DNA of 64,000 nucleotides from the NCBI RefSeq assembly GCF_000407165.1, contig NZ_KE136479.1:1623464-1687463 (forward strand), given 5' to 3'. Below are positions 16,676 to 26,428 of the stretch, one piece after another. Position 1 is the first letter of the stretch, and every line of letters begins with the position of its first letter. Origin of the DNA: Enterococcus haemoperoxidus ATCC BAA-382. Lineage in GTDB: Bacteria; Bacillota; Bacilli; Lactobacillales; Enterococcaceae. Below the pieces are notes generated by a model. That model made no database searches. It saw only the letters and a list, made by a program, of their open reading frames with translations, and had not been told where the DNA came from. Both the position numbers and the translations under genes were made by a program.

Positions 16676-16689
16676 TGTTAACGTTTGCA
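16676..16689 (-). promoter_or_regulatory. cre site, carbon catabolite control
   Basis: TGCAAACGTTAACA on the minus strand matches the consensus TGNAANCGNTNNCA at every fixed position. It sits about 70 bases upstream of the secreted protein start, around the promoter, so CcpA is expected to regulate this gene. Confidence 0.65.
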
Positions 16690-16779
16690 ATTAATTTAAT
16701 ATTTTTTTATTTTACATTATTGGTTTTTAATTATATTTTACTTTTTGTTTTGTTAAAAACTTCACATGAGGGTGTCCTA

Positions 16780-17200
16780 CCGACAAAAGAGCGATGTCAA
16801 GCTAGGTTTAAACTGATTTTTTTCACTGTTTAAGTCATGTGCAGCTTCGACATTTATAATTAACTTATCAATTAATTCCCTTGTGTAGTATCCTCCTTAT
16901 TCAAACCATTCTGGATGATATTCTTTCGCCCCTACACCTGTAAAACACAGTCTTTTTCCAGACAGTCCTCTAGTTTCTTTTCATTCTATTTTTTTCATTC
17001 AGCGCAATAGTTGTTTTCAACGGTTTCCTCATTGCAATCTGGACACAATAGGCAGTCGTAATCGTCTCGCATCTACTACTAACTCTAGATTTTCATGTTT
17101 GTTGTCAATTGTCTCTGCCGCTTTTCTTATCTCTATTACTGATGAAAACTGAAATTGTTGATATTTTTGAACAACGGCTAAAAGATACTGCCTTTTAAAT
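16780..17200 (-). pseudogene. possible decayed gene remnant with a zinc-ribbon-like piece
   Basis: The 610-bp gap between the secreted protein and lepA has no intact gene. On the minus strand near 17072-16995 a short frame reads DDYDCLLCPDCNEETVENNYCAE before stop codons, with paired cysteines like a zinc ribbon. Neighbouring frames are interrupted. Base composition is less AT-biased than typical spacer. This may be the relic of an old gene; parent unknown. Confidence 0.3.
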
Positions 17201-17204
17201 AAAA

Positions 17205-17240
17205 AAATCCCACGAGTTTATACGCTCGTGGGAAAAAATG
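17205..17240 (-). terminator. terminator of lepA
   Basis: On the minus strand CCCACGAGCGTATAAACTCGTGGG forms a tight hairpin followed by ATTTTTTTATTT. Confidence 0.88.
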
Positions 17241-17286
17241 TGGGAAAATTATAGTTTTATTTTTGCCTAAAACTCTCAAACCCTTG

Positions 17287-19122
17287 CTATTTTTTCGGTT
17301 CGTCCTCATCCATTTTCAGAACAGCCATGAAGGCTTCTTGCGGAACTTCCACAGAACCAACTTGTTTCATCCTTTTTTTACCATCTTTTTGTTTCTCTAA
17401 CAACTTACGTTTACGTGAAATATCCCCACCATAACATTTAGCCAAAACGTTTTTGCGTAGCGCCTTGATTGTGGAGCGAGCAGTGATTTTTTGCCCGATT
17501 GCGGCTTGAATCGGCACTTCAAATTGTTGTCTAGGAATTAGTTTCTTCAATTTCTCAACGATTACTTTTCCACGTTCAAAAGCAAAATCTTTATGCACAA
17601 TAAAACTTAGTGCATCGACCTTTTCTGAGTTTAACAAAATATCCATCTTAGATAGATTACTCTTACGGTAACCAATCATTTCGTAATCTAATGAAGCATA
17701 TCCTTTTGTTCCTGATTTTAAACGGTCAAAGAAATCATACACAATTTCAGATAACGGCATATCATAAATGACATTTACTCGGTATTCATCTAAGTAGTCC
17801 ATTGTGACAAATTCACCACGTTTACGCTGTGAAATTTCCATGACAGCCCCAACATATTCATTTGGGACCATAATTGTTGCTTTAACGTATGGTTCTTCCA
17901 CAAAGTCAACAGAGCTTTGATCTGGAAATTCAGCTGGATTGTCAACCACGATCTTCGTGCCATCGGTCTTCGTTACATGATAGATTACTGATGGTGCCGT
18001 TGTGATCAAATCAAGGTTAAATTCTCGTTCCAATCGTTCTTGAATAACATCCATATGCAACAGACCTAAAAATCCACAACGATAACCAAAACCTAATGCT
18101 TGAGACGATTCAGCTTCAAACTGCAACGCTGCATCATTTAGTTGTAATTTTTCCAAGGCTTCTCGTAACTCAACATATCGTGAATTGTCGATTGGGTATA
18201 ATCCACAATAAACCATCGGATTCATTTTACGATATCCTGCTAACGCTTCTTTGGCGGGATTATTAGCTAAGGTTACCGTATCCCCTACTTGCGTATCACG
18301 AACCGTTTTGATTGCAGCTGTAATGTAACCAACATCACCGACCATTAAGAAGTCACGGCTGATCGGTTTTGGTGAGAATATTCCAACATCTGTCACTTCA
18401 AACGTCTTATTATTATTCATCATCATGATCTTATCACCAGGTTTGACAACCCCGTCCATGATGCGGACATTTAAAATAACTCCACGATAACTGTCATAGA
18501 CAGAATCAAAAATCAACGCTTTTAATGGTGCTTCAAGATCACCAGTTGGTGCTGGAACCAAATCAACGATTTGTTCTAAAATATCTTCGATCCCAATACC
18601 AGCTTTAGCACTTGCTAAAACAGCATCACTGGCATCGATCCCGATCACATCTTCGATTTCCGTACGAACTCTTTCCGGATCTGCTGCTGGTAAATCAATT
18701 TTATTGATAACTGGAATAATTTCCAAATCATTATCTAACGCTAAATAAACATTCGCTAATGTTTGTGCTTCGATTCCTTGAGCCGCATCTACAACTAAGA
18801 TAGCCCCTTCACAGGCTGCCAAACTTCTCGATACTTCATAAGTAAAATCGACATGTCCGGGAGTGTCGATCAAATGAAAGATATAATCTTCGCCGTCTTT
18901 TGCTGTATAGGTTAGTTCAACAGCATTTAGCTTGATCGTGATACCACGTTCACGCTCTAAATCCATAGCATCAAGTAATTGATCTTGCATCTCACGATCT
19001 GACACAGTCTCAGTCTTTTGTAAAATTCGGTCAGCAAGCGTTGATTTTCCGTGGTCAATATGAGCAATAATGGAAAAGTTACGAATTTTTTCTTGTCTTT
19101 GCTTCATTTCATTTATATTCAT
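17287..19122 (-). CDS. lepA: elongation factor 4 (back-translocating GTPase)
   Basis: The 611-residue translational GTPase acts on stalled ribosomes. The G1 motif [13 protein letters not shown] is near residue 20, DTPGHVDF near 86, NKID near 140, followed by EF-G-like domains II, III and V. The LepA-specific C-terminal domain ends in the basic [18 protein letters not shown] and KKRMKQVG region that contacts tRNA. Length is standard. GAGGAC precedes the ATG. It is transcribed alone. The extra 5' part [10 protein letters not shown] is as usual in Firmicutes. Confidence 0.97.
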   Translation of the reverse strand: MNINEMKQRQEKIRNFSIIAHIDHGKSTLADRILQKTETVSDREMQDQLLDAMDLERERGITIKLNAVELTYTAKDGEDYIFHLIDTPGHVDFTYEVSRSLAACEGAILVVDAAQGIEAQTLANVYLALDNDLEIIPVINKIDLPAADPERVRTEIEDVIGIDASDAVLASAKAGIGIEDILEQIVDLVPAPTGDLEAPLKALIFDSVYDSYRGVILNVRIMDGVVKPGDKIMMMNNNKTFEVTDVGIFSPKPISRDFLMVGDVGYITAAIKTVRDTQVGDTVTLANNPAKEALAGYRKMNPMVYCGLYPIDNSRYVELREALEKLQLNDAALQFEAESSQALGFGYRCGFLGLLHMDVIQERLEREFNLDLITTAPSVIYHVTKTDGTKIVVDNPAEFPDQSSVDFVEEPYVKATIMVPNEYVGAVMEISQRKRGEFVTMDYLDEYRVNVIYDMPLSEIVYDFFDRLKSGTKGYASLDYEMIGYRKSNLSKMDILLNSEKVDALSFIVHKDFAFERGKVIVEKLKKLIPRQQFEVPIQAAIGQKITARSTIKALRKNVLAKCYGGDISRKRKLLEKQKDGKKRMKQVGSVEVPQEAFMAVLKMDEDEPKK

Positions 19123-19417
19123 TAATAGTCCTCATTTCTTTTATGAAAGGCTGAATGAGCGTGTGATTTTGTTGGTTCAAATCGTACTAGCTCATCGCTC
19201 AGATCATTTTCAATCAGCACTTTCCATTATAGCAAGATTTCCATCAGAATTAAAGAACTTTCCCACGTTTCCCAATTCCTACTTGCACTTTTCAACTAGA
19301 GTAACACACTATTTTCTACCTAAAAAATCCTTCTTTACCATTTCTTAGTAAGTAATACTCTATTTATTCACCTTTTTTTGATATACTGGAGGTAGAAAAA
19401 CAATTGGAGATGGAAAA

Positions 19418-20638
19418 ATGGACCAAAAAGAGTTCAGAGATAATTTAGAATTAAAAGCGGTAGATGAAAAATATGTGGATCAGTTCAATGAATTATTGAG
19501 CTATGTCTTCCAGTTTACAGAAGCAGATTTAGAGGAAAGCGGCTATGAAAGTAAAAAAGAGTTGATCAAATCAAAACAGCCGATTTTAGAGCAGTCAAAA
19601 GTATTTGGCTGGTTTCATGAGGATCAATTGATTTCCCAAATTGCAATTTACCCATGTGAAGTAAATATTCACGGGAAACTTTTCAAAATGGGCGGTATCA
19701 CAGGTGTTGGAACCTATCCTGAATATGCCAATCATGGCTTGATGCAGGATTTGATTCATCTGGCCCTTAAAAATATGAGGGCAGATAAGCAGTGGATTTC
19801 GTACCTTTATCCTTATAGTATTCCTTACTATCGTAGAAAAGGCTGGGAAATCATGTCGGATAAGTTGTCGTTCAAAATTCGTGATACTCAATTGCCTAAG
19901 CAAGTTTCAGTCCCAGGAATGGTAGAACGCGTAAGCGTCGATCATGAAGATGTATTTACTGTTTATGCAAAATTTGCCCGTCAAAATCATGGTGCTTTAA
20001 TTCGTAGTGAATTTAATTGGGAAGAATATTGGCGCTTTGAAAATGAAGACGAACGAACTGCTGCTGTTTATTACGGCGCAAATCAAGAACCTTTAGGTGT
20101 ACTTTTTTACTGGGTAGCTGAAGATGTGTTCCATATCAAAGAAATGTTCTATATCAATCAGGAAGCGCGAAATGCATTGTGGAATTTTATTTCGGCTCAT
20201 TTTTCAATGATTGATTGGGCTGAAGGGGACATTTATAAAAATGAACCACTAGCTTTTTTATTAGATGACAGCCAAATCAAGGAAACGATCGAACCTTATT
20301 ACATGGCTAGAATCGTCGATGTCAAAGAAATGCTATTGGCTTATCCATACGCTAGCACCGCAAAACCATTTCACTTTGTAGTAAGCGATCCTGTTGCAGA
20401 ATGGAATAATGGTGTGTTTAGTTTATTATGGGATGAAGATGATCAAGTTTCTGTAACAGATGAGCCATTAGGGCAGTCTGTACATATCGATATTCAAACC
20501 TTGACTTGTTTATTGATGAATTACCGCCGTCCAACTTATCTACATCGAATCGAACGTTTAGGTACAGATAAGGAAACATTGAATTCATTAGAACGAATCT
20601 TGCCTGATCAAGAAGCTTATTTTAGTGATTATTTTTGA
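19418..20638 (+). CDS. Eis-like GNAT acetyltransferase
   Basis: The 406-residue protein has the Eis architecture: a GNAT domain (residues about 15-160) with acetyl-CoA-binding region GGITGVGTYPEYANHGLMQDLI near 92, a second degenerate GNAT-like domain with SYLYPYSIPYYRRKGWEIM near 128, and a C-terminal SCP2-like part. Eis proteins acetylate amines on aminoglycosides or polyamines and the free C-terminal carboxylate is catalytic; the protein ends in DYF, consistent with that. TATACT at 19382-19387 is a likely -10, with TTGGAGAT as ribosome binding site. Substrate unknown. Confidence 0.85.
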   Translation: MDQKEFRDNLELKAVDEKYVDQFNELLSYVFQFTEADLEESGYESKKELIKSKQPILEQSKVFGWFHEDQLISQIAIYPCEVNIHGKLFKMGGITGVGTYPEYANHGLMQDLIHLALKNMRADKQWISYLYPYSIPYYRRKGWEIMSDKLSFKIRDTQLPKQVSVPGMVERVSVDHEDVFTVYAKFARQNHGALIRSEFNWEEYWRFENEDERTAAVYYGANQEPLGVLFYWVAEDVFHIKEMFYINQEARNALWNFISAHFSMIDWAEGDIYKNEPLAFLLDDSQIKETIEPYYMARIVDVKEMLLAYPYASTAKPFHFVVSDPVAEWNNGVFSLLWDEDDQVSVTDEPLGQSVHIDIQTLTCLLMNYRRPTYLHRIERLGTDKETLNSLERILPDQEAYFSDYF

Positions 20639-20675
20639 TCACATTACTAATAAATGCTCAACAAAGGATGATTTT

Positions 20676-20912
20676 ATGAATGACTTTCTTGTTATTCCAA
20701 CGTTACTAGCCAAAACTACAAACTTACAATTATCATTTGCAGAAATAGAGGCCCAAATGAACCATAATCATATGCTACCTGAACTGGCTAAAACCTATAG
20801 TGCCTGGTGGACAAAAAAAGAACATTCTTTTTCAAGTGGATGGGCTGCCTATGGTTATCAAGTTGATAAAGTCGATTTAGTGAATCAGCTTGTCTTTTTT
20901 TCAAAAAAATAG
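20676..20912 (+). CDS. small conserved protein, DUF7662-like
   Basis: The 78-residue protein starts at ATG 20676 behind AAGGATG. The C-terminal half carries a pattern of W-W, W-x-x-Y-G and V-D-K-V-D-L (YSAWWTKKEH, GWAAYGYQVDKVDLVNQLVFF). This is reminiscent of a small domain found alone or next to nucleases in many bacteria. It begins 37 bp after the acetyltransferase and probably shares its transcript. Function unknown. Confidence 0.7.
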   Translation: MNDFLVIPTLLAKTTNLQLSFAEIEAQMNHNHMLPELAKTYSAWWTKKEHSFSSGWAAYGYQVDKVDLVNQLVFFSKK

Positions 20913-20941
20913 AATTACTAAACTAACTTAGAGGTGACACA

Positions 20942-21421
20942 ATGAACATATATTTTGCAGGACCGATGTTTGCTAAAGCAGACTTACTATATAATGAATA
21001 CTTAGTAAAAGAAATTCGTGCTTTAGATGATTCTATCAAGGTTTATTTACCACAAGAAAATGGTGCGATCAACGACAAAACTGCCTATGCCGATAGTAAG
21101 ATGATTGCACTAGCCGATACTGAAAAAGTGCTTGAAAGTGATTTGCTTGTAGCTGTTTTAGATGGTATTACAATTGATGCAGGTGTGGCTTCTGAAATCG
21201 GCGTAGCTTACGCTAAAAATATTCCAATGGTTGGTCTTTATACTGATACTCGCCAACAAGGAGCTGATAATCAAAAAAAATTAGCAGCAATAGGTGATAT
21301 TGCTGAAAATCAATTTCATTATCTAAACCTGTATACCATTGGCTTAGTAAAATTAAATGGAGCAGTTGTTAGCGGTGAGCAAGCATTTTTAGATTTAATC
21401 AAAGAAAAGTTAAATAAATAA
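20942..21421 (+). CDS. nucleoside 2-deoxyribosyltransferase
   Basis: Transfers 2-deoxyribose between free bases and deoxynucleosides in salvage. The 159-residue chain begins with YFAGPMFAKADLLYNE, the family entry motif. It continues with DAGVASEIGVAYAKNIPMVGLYTD near residue 78, holding the nucleophilic glutamate region (ASEIG), and closes with LNLYTIGLV. Length is typical of lactobacillal NTD enzymes. AGAGGTGAC lies before the ATG. It is in a short plus-strand gene string. Confidence 0.9.
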   Translation: MNIYFAGPMFAKADLLYNEYLVKEIRALDDSIKVYLPQENGAINDKTAYADSKMIALADTEKVLESDLLVAVLDGITIDAGVASEIGVAYAKNIPMVGLYTDTRQQGADNQKKLAAIGDIAENQFHYLNLYTIGLVKLNGAVVSGEQAFLDLIKEKLNK

Positions 21422-21440
21422 GCAAATCGGAGGCTTTTAT

Positions 21441-22118
21441 ATGAAGTTAGAATTTGAGGATAAACAAGAAAAAAGTGCCTTTTATTTTTTACTTGTGTTT
21501 GGTGTTATCACCTTGATCGTCAATATTGTTAAAACATTTGTAGTACAACCAACGGAACAATACGTATTATTGACGTTTGAAATGATTGCAGGAATTGCTG
21601 TGATCTTCGTACCCTTTATATTCACAAAATTTACAGGCTTGGTTTTTCCCAAAATGGTACGTCTTTATTATTGGTTTTTCATTTGGATCGCAGTTTTTCT
21701 TGGAACGGGTTTACGCTTGATCATTATTGTACCGTTTTGGGATAAAATTCTTCATGCTGTCAGTCCAATTTTATTAGTAGCTGTGGGATATGCGATTATT
21801 GGCTATTGTTTACGTGAGTCGGATTTTTCTAAAATCAGTCCTTGGTTGTTTATTATTATGGGATTTGCTTTTGCCGGGTTATGCGGTGTTTTCTGGGAGT
21901 TCTGGGAATTTCTTTGTGATTCACTTGGTAATATGAATTTACAGCGTTATATGACGGAATCCGGGCAACCTTATATCGGTCGTGAGGCGCTGATGGATAC
22001 CATGGGAGATTTGCTTACCAATACGATTGGTGCGTTGATTCTAACAGTATATAGTTTTACGCAACGACATAAACCAGAGTATTTTAAAGCTTATGCGTTT
22101 AGAAAAGTAAATAAATAA
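21441..22118 (+). CDS. polytopic membrane protein, YjdF/DUF2238-like
   Basis: A 225-residue protein with six or so membrane helices. The conserved polar motifs FWDKILHAVSPILL (near 105), CGVFWEFWEFLCDSLG (near 148) and GREALMDTMGDLLTNTIGAL (near 183) place Asp, His, Glu and Asp residues inside or beside the membrane as in the DUF2238 family, whose function is unknown. TCGGAGG precedes the ATG. It lies 19 bp after the deoxyribosyltransferase and ends at a bidirectional terminator. Confidence 0.78.
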   Translation: MKLEFEDKQEKSAFYFLLVFGVITLIVNIVKTFVVQPTEQYVLLTFEMIAGIAVIFVPFIFTKFTGLVFPKMVRLYYWFFIWIAVFLGTGLRLIIIVPFWDKILHAVSPILLVAVGYAIIGYCLRESDFSKISPWLFIIMGFAFAGLCGVFWEFWEFLCDSLGNMNLQRYMTESGQPYIGREALMDTMGDLLTNTIGALILTVYSFTQRHKPEYFKAYAFRKVNK

Positions 22119-22160
22119 AAAATCGGCACTTTAGATGTTCTAAAGTTGCCGATTTTTTAT
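22117..22160. terminator. bidirectional terminator
   Basis: AAAATCGGCA-N-CTTTAGA...TCTAAAG-TTGCCGATTTTTT gives a stem with T tracts on both strands, between the convergent DUF2238-like gene and ohr. Confidence 0.88.
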
Positions 22161-22565
22161 TTATTCTACTTCTAATTCAACAGAAATATTTCCTCTTGTC
22201 GCTTTTGAATAAGGACATACTTCATGGGCTGCCTTCACTAACTCTTCCGCTGTTTCACGGTCAACATCATCGATTTTAACAGATAAAACAACTCCAACTT
22301 GGAAACCAGATTGTTCATCGCTAAATAATGATACAGTCGCTTTTACTGTGCTTTTTGATGTGATTTTTTGATTCGCCATTACAAGTTCTAAAGCACTATT
22401 GAAACAAGAGCTGTAAGCTGCTGCGAATAGTTGCTCTGGATTTGTTTTATTTTCTTGATGAGGACCAGGAGAGGTTACTTGATAGCTAAATGATTTATCT
22501 GGAGAAAAAACTTCCCCTTCTCTTCCACCAGTGTTGATGATTGTTGTTGAATAGATTTTTTTCAT
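22161..22565 (-). CDS. ohr: organic hydroperoxide resistance protein, OsmC family
   Basis: A 134-residue thiol peroxidase that reduces organic hydroperoxides. It shows the Ohr signature: an N-terminal GGREGEV, an arginine-containing loop, the first catalytic cysteine in AAAYSSCFNSALELV (near residue 54) and the second in HEVCPYSKATRGN (near 117). The spacing distinguishes Ohr from OsmC. A perfect OhrR operator overlaps its upstream region, and ohrR is the next gene upstream. Confidence 0.95.
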   Translation of the reverse strand: MKKIYSTTIINTGGREGEVFSPDKSFSYQVTSPGPHQENKTNPEQLFAAAYSSCFNSALELVMANQKITSKSTVKATVSLFSDEQSGFQVGVVLSVKIDDVDRETAEELVKAAHEVCPYSKATRGNISVELEVE

Positions 22566-22603
22566 GATTCATTCCTCCACTTCTTATTGTCATAGCTTCA
22601 TCG

Positions 22604-22618
22604 TACAATTAAATTGTA
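22604..22618. promoter_or_regulatory. OhrR operator
   Basis: TACAATTAAATTGTA is a perfect 7-1-7 inverted repeat matching the known OhrR box. A TACAAT -10 box for ohr overlaps it on the minus strand, so repressor binding should block transcription until oxidised. Confidence 0.85.
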
Positions 22619-22671
22619 CACAACATTTATGAATATGTACATTAGTTTGCATCATAAAAAAATGATTTAAT

Positions 22672-22730
22672 AAAAAAGACTTTAATCAGAGGTAGTGGTA
22701 AATTACCTTCTTCTTAAAGTCTTTTTGTTC
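22672..22730 (-). terminator. terminator of ohrR
   Basis: On the minus strand AAAAAGACTTTAA and TTAAAGTCTTTTTT pair around an internally structured loop, separating ohrR from the ohr promoter. Confidence 0.8.
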
Positions 22731-22736
22731 CATCGT

Positions 22737-23177
22737 TTACTGTTTGATTCCATCGATTTGTTTACTTAAGGAATTGATTTGTTCGATCAATGAAAAATAG
22801 TCTTTTTGATTAAAATCCAGTTGTGTTAAACAGCCTTCTACTTGATCATAAATCTCATTTTCCAACTGAATCGCTTTATCCGAAAGTGAAATGATCACGA
22901 TTCGTTCATCTTCTGGTAATCTATCTCGATGGACATACCCATTTTTTTCCATCCTTTTTAACATTGGTGTCAATGTACCTGTATCCAACGCAAGTTTTTC
23001 TCCAATATCAGAGATCCGCTGATCTGAAAATTCCCATAAAACAAGTAACACCAAATATTGAGGATAGGTTAAATGAAATGGTTTCAATGCTTTAGCATAC
23101 ATTCTATTAAATTGCTTTGAAGCTGTTTGTAAAGAAAAACACAATTGTTCTTCTAATCGTCTGCTTTTTTTATCCAC
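22737..23177 (-). CDS. ohrR: MarR-family peroxide sensor OhrR
   Basis: The 146-residue winged-helix repressor carries the redox-sensing cysteine in EEQLCFSLQTASKQF (near residue 12). The family tyrosines follow in MYAKALKPFHLTYPQYLVLL, and DNA-binding elements LALDTGTLTPMLKRMEKNGYV lie near 62. Oxidation of the single N-terminal cysteine by organic peroxides releases DNA. Neighbouring ohr and the matching operator support the assignment. No second conserved cysteine is seen, as in one-cysteine OhrR types. Confidence 0.93.
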   Translation of the reverse strand: MDKKSRRLEEQLCFSLQTASKQFNRMYAKALKPFHLTYPQYLVLLVLWEFSDQRISDIGEKLALDTGTLTPMLKRMEKNGYVHRDRLPEDERIVIISLSDKAIQLENEIYDQVEGCLTQLDFNQKDYFSLIEQINSLSKQIDGIKQ

Positions 23178-23261
23178 TGAATCCCTCTTTTATAATGTTA
23201 ATATAATAGTTAGATTCTACACAATATCATTTTTAAAATCAATTTTTTTTGCTTATAAAAA

Positions 23262-23296
23262 GGGAGATAGCCTTAAAAAGACTACCTCAACTTTTA
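23262..23296 (-). terminator. terminator of clpB
   Basis: GAGGTAGTC-loop-GGCTATCTC stem followed on the minus strand by CCTTTTTAT. Confidence 0.75.
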
Positions 23297-23298
23297 AA

Positions 23299-25905
23299 CT
23301 ATTCTTCTATTATCGGCTCATTTTCAAAAACTAGCTGTTCATTCAATAAACTGATGGTTACTTTTGTTTTAGGTAATATACGGCCTGAAACAATTTCTTT
23401 TGCTAATGGTGTTTCTACTTCTTTAGTAATAAATCGTTTCAATGGACGTGCACCGTAAGCTGGATCATAACCACTTTCAGCAATCCACGTTTTCGCTTCA
23501 TCAGAAATTACCAATTCAATTTCTTGATGTTCTAAACGTTTTGCTAATTGAGCTGTCATTTTTCCAATGATACCTTTAACGTTATCCAAGCTTAGTGGCG
23601 TGAACAATATAGTATCATCAATTCTATTTAAGAATTCTGGTTTGAAATTGCCTCGTAATATCGTCATAACTTGTTCTTCTACTTCTTCTGGAATCGTGCC
23701 TTCTGGCGTTACCCCTTCAAGCAATAGTTGAGAACCGATATTACTTGTCATGATCAACACAGTATTTTTGAAATCAACTACTCGTCCTTTAGAATCCGTT
23801 AAGCGACCATCATCTAATACTTGGAGTAAAATGTTGAATACGTCTGGATGTGCTTTTTCAATTTCATCTAATAAAACGATTGTATATGGATTACGTCGAA
23901 CAGCTTCTGTTAATTGACCACCTTCTTCGTAACCAATGTAGCCTGGAGGTGCTCCAACTAAACGAGATACACTGTGTTTTTCCATATACTCACTCATATC
24001 GATCCGAACCATATGATCTTCTGAATCAAATAGGTCTTCTGCTAACGCTTTAGCAAGCTCAGTCTTACCAACACCAGTTGGTCCTAAGAATAAGAAAGAA
24101 CCTAATGGACGGTTTGGATCTTGCAACCCAGCACGTGAACGAATCACTGCATCACTTACCGCATCTACAGCTTCATCTTGACCAATAACACGTTTGTGAA
24201 GGGTTTCGTTTAATTTCATTAGTTTTTCCCGTTCGCCTTCAACTAGTTTTGTTACTGGAATCCCTGTTAAGCGTCCGACAACTTGTGCAATTTCGTTTTC
24301 TGTCACTGCTTCTTGAACCATACGCACATTATCCTTGGCGTTTTTAGCTTCAAGTTCTTTTAACTCTTCTTCTAATTGTGGAATCGTACCATGACGGAGA
24401 ACAGCTGCTCTTTCTAAATCATAATTGTTTTCAGCATCTTCTAATTCATGTTTTGCCTTGTCGATTTCTCCGCGTTTATTGCTGACAGCATTGACTTCTT
24501 CTTTTTCTGTTTCCCATTGCATCTTCATTGCGTTGGCTTCTTCACGAAGATCTGCTAATTCTTCTTGTAATGCGTTTAGGCGTTTTTTGCTGGCATCATC
24601 CGATTCTTTTTTCAATGCTGCTTCTTCGATCTCTAATTGCATCAAACGACGTGTTACTTGATCAAGTTCTGTCGGCATTGAATTCATTTCAACACGAATC
24701 GTTGCGCTCGCTTCGTCAACTAGATCGATGGCTTTATCAGGCAAGAAACGATCTGTGATGTATCGATCGGATAAAGTAGCTGCAGCAACTAATGCATTAT
24801 CGTGGATATTAACACTATGATGAATTTCAAAACGTTCTTTTAATCCACGTAAAATACTGATCGTATCTTCTACAGTTGGTTCTTTCACTAAGACTTTTTG
24901 GAAACGACGTTCTAGTGCTTTATCTTTTTCCATATATTGACGGTATTCATCCAATGTTGTAGCACCAATCAAGTGTAATTCCCCACGAGCCAACATTGGT
25001 TTTAACAAATTCCCAGCATCCATGCTGCCTTCTGTTTTTCCTGCTCCAACGATATTGTGAATTTCATCGATGAATAAAATGATACGCCCTTCACTTTTCT
25101 TCACTTCTTTTAAAACTGCTTTTAGACGTTCTTCAAATTCACCACGGAACTTGGCTCCAGCGATCAAGGCCCCCATATCTAATGAAAAGATAGTTTTATC
25201 TTTTAAATTTTCAGGGACATCTTTACGCACGATTCGTTGCGCTAATCCTTCAACGATCGCTGTTTTACCCACACCTGGTTCACCGATTAAAACAGGATTA
25301 TTCTTTGTTTTACGAGAAAGAATTCGAATCACGTCGCGAATTTCTTCATCACGGCCAATAATAGGATCTTGGTTACCGCTTTTTACTTGTTGGACTAAAT
25401 CTACCCCATATTTTTCTAATGCTTTGTATTGTTCTTCTTGATTTTGAGAAGTCACACGATCTCCCCCTCTCATGTCTTCGATATTTTTACGTAGTTCTTT
25501 TTCTGTGATTCCCTGACTTGTTAGGTATTTTGTTAAACGATAATTTTTCAATTTCATCAACGCTAAAATCACAATTTCAGTTGCTAGAAACTCATCTTGA
25601 AATGATTCTCTAAGTTTGTCTGCTTCACCTAGTAAGTTAAACAGATTTTGGCTCATACTTTGACCATACTGAATGTTACTGCCTTGAATACTCGGATATT
25701 CATCGATAGCTTTATCAATTTCACGTTCAAAAGCTTCTACATCAACTCCTGCATCTGTATAAAAATTACGTCCAAAATGATTCGGCTGCAAAAAAATCTT
25801 CCATAAATGAGCAATATCGATTTCCTGATGATGACGAGTCGCTGCTACCTGTTGCGCCTCTGCAATTGCCTCTTGTAATGTCGTTGTCATTTTTTCGATG
25901 TTCAT
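23299..25905 (-). CDS. clpB: ATP-dependent disaggregase ClpB
   Basis: This 868-residue AAA+ chaperone works with DnaK to dissolve aggregates. It has an N-terminal substrate domain (1-145) and a first AAA module with [13 protein letters not shown] near 207 and [11 protein letters not shown] near 275. The long coiled-coil M domain (about 405-520), which marks ClpB rather than ClpC/ClpE, comes next. A second AAA module follows with [16 protein letters not shown] near 605 and GYIGYEEGG near 652, then a C-terminal domain. Start ATG 25905 follows AGGAGG contributed by a repeat unit. A CtsR operator overlaps the promoter. Confidence 0.97.
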   Translation of the reverse strand: MNIEKMTTTLQEAIAEAQQVAATRHHQEIDIAHLWKIFLQPNHFGRNFYTDAGVDVEAFEREIDKAIDEYPSIQGSNIQYGQSMSQNLFNLLGEADKLRESFQDEFLATEIVILALMKLKNYRLTKYLTSQGITEKELRKNIEDMRGGDRVTSQNQEEQYKALEKYGVDLVQQVKSGNQDPIIGRDEEIRDVIRILSRKTKNNPVLIGEPGVGKTAIVEGLAQRIVRKDVPENLKDKTIFSLDMGALIAGAKFRGEFEERLKAVLKEVKKSEGRIILFIDEIHNIVGAGKTEGSMDAGNLLKPMLARGELHLIGATTLDEYRQYMEKDKALERRFQKVLVKEPTVEDTISILRGLKERFEIHHSVNIHDNALVAAATLSDRYITDRFLPDKAIDLVDEASATIRVEMNSMPTELDQVTRRLMQLEIEEAALKKESDDASKKRLNALQEELADLREEANAMKMQWETEKEEVNAVSNKRGEIDKAKHELEDAENNYDLERAAVLRHGTIPQLEEELKELEAKNAKDNVRMVQEAVTENEIAQVVGRLTGIPVTKLVEGEREKLMKLNETLHKRVIGQDEAVDAVSDAVIRSRAGLQDPNRPLGSFLFLGPTGVGKTELAKALAEDLFDSEDHMVRIDMSEYMEKHSVSRLVGAPPGYIGYEEGGQLTEAVRRNPYTIVLLDEIEKAHPDVFNILLQVLDDGRLTDSKGRVVDFKNTVLIMTSNIGSQLLLEGVTPEGTIPEEVEEQVMTILRGNFKPEFLNRIDDTILFTPLSLDNVKGIIGKMTAQLAKRLEHQEIELVISDEAKTWIAESGYDPAYGARPLKRFITKEVETPLAKEIVSGRILPKTKVTISLLNEQLVFENEPIIEE

Positions 25906-25922
25906 AGAATTACCTCCTAAAT

Positions 25923-26150
25923 TTAAAAGCGTAGCAGACTCGCCCAGCTTCTATTGAAAAATAGGAAAAATCGACTGTGACTCTTTTGGTCACGTTCTAT
26001 TTTTCTCTTTTTTCTGAGGAGCTAGCCTGCGTAGCTGGATAATGTTGAAGTGTAAAGAGCTTGCTCAGCCTTGAAAGCAAAATAGAAAAATCAACTGTGA
26101 TATTTTTGGTCACAAACTATTTTTATCTTTTTTCCAAAGTCCCAGCTCAT
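25923..26150 (-). repeat. two copies of the ~120-bp structured repeat upstream of clpB
   Basis: Units begin at 25923 (TTAAAAGCGTAG) and 26045 (TTGAAGTGTAAAG) and share the AAATAGGAAAAA...TTTTATCTTTTTTC framework and hairpin tip GTGA...GTCAC with the arcA-arcB copies. They lie within the transcribed clpB leader and end in AAATTTAGGAGG, the clpB ribosome binding site. Confidence 0.8.
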
Positions 26151-26258
26151 AAATCTCTACTATATAAATAGTACCGTTAGTTTATCAAAAAGACATTAGG
26201 TCTTTTGTACTATTTTTCATAAGGTCTATAGTCTGATTAATTTTGACCTTATAAATCA

Positions 26259-26288
26259 ATTATACCCGTTTGGTCAGCGAAGGTCAAA
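26259..26288 (-). promoter_or_regulatory. clpB promoter overlapped by a CtsR operator
   Basis: On the minus strand TTGACC (26282-26287) and TATAAT (26259-26264) are 17 bases apart. On the plus strand GGTCAGC-GAA-GGTCAAA (26272-26288) is a CtsR heptad direct repeat with two mismatches in one half, overlying the -35 and spacer. Transcription would start near 26252, giving a leader of about 345 nt. Confidence 0.85.
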
Positions 26289-26381
26289 TAAAAGCTATCG
26301 TTTTTTTGACTATTTTTTTACCTATATCAATGATAACGCAACTTACTATTTTAGCAAAAGATATACGGTTATTCAGATAAA

Positions 26382-26424
26382 AAAAGATTGACGCCCACTA
26401 TTTCGTGGACTCAATCTTTTAATC
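26382..26424 (-). terminator. terminator of mgtA
   Basis: On the minus strand AAAGATTGAGTCCAC and GTGGGCGTCAATCTTTTTTT form a stem with a T tract, immediately after the mgtA stop codon. Confidence 0.9.
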
Positions 26425-26428
26425 AATA

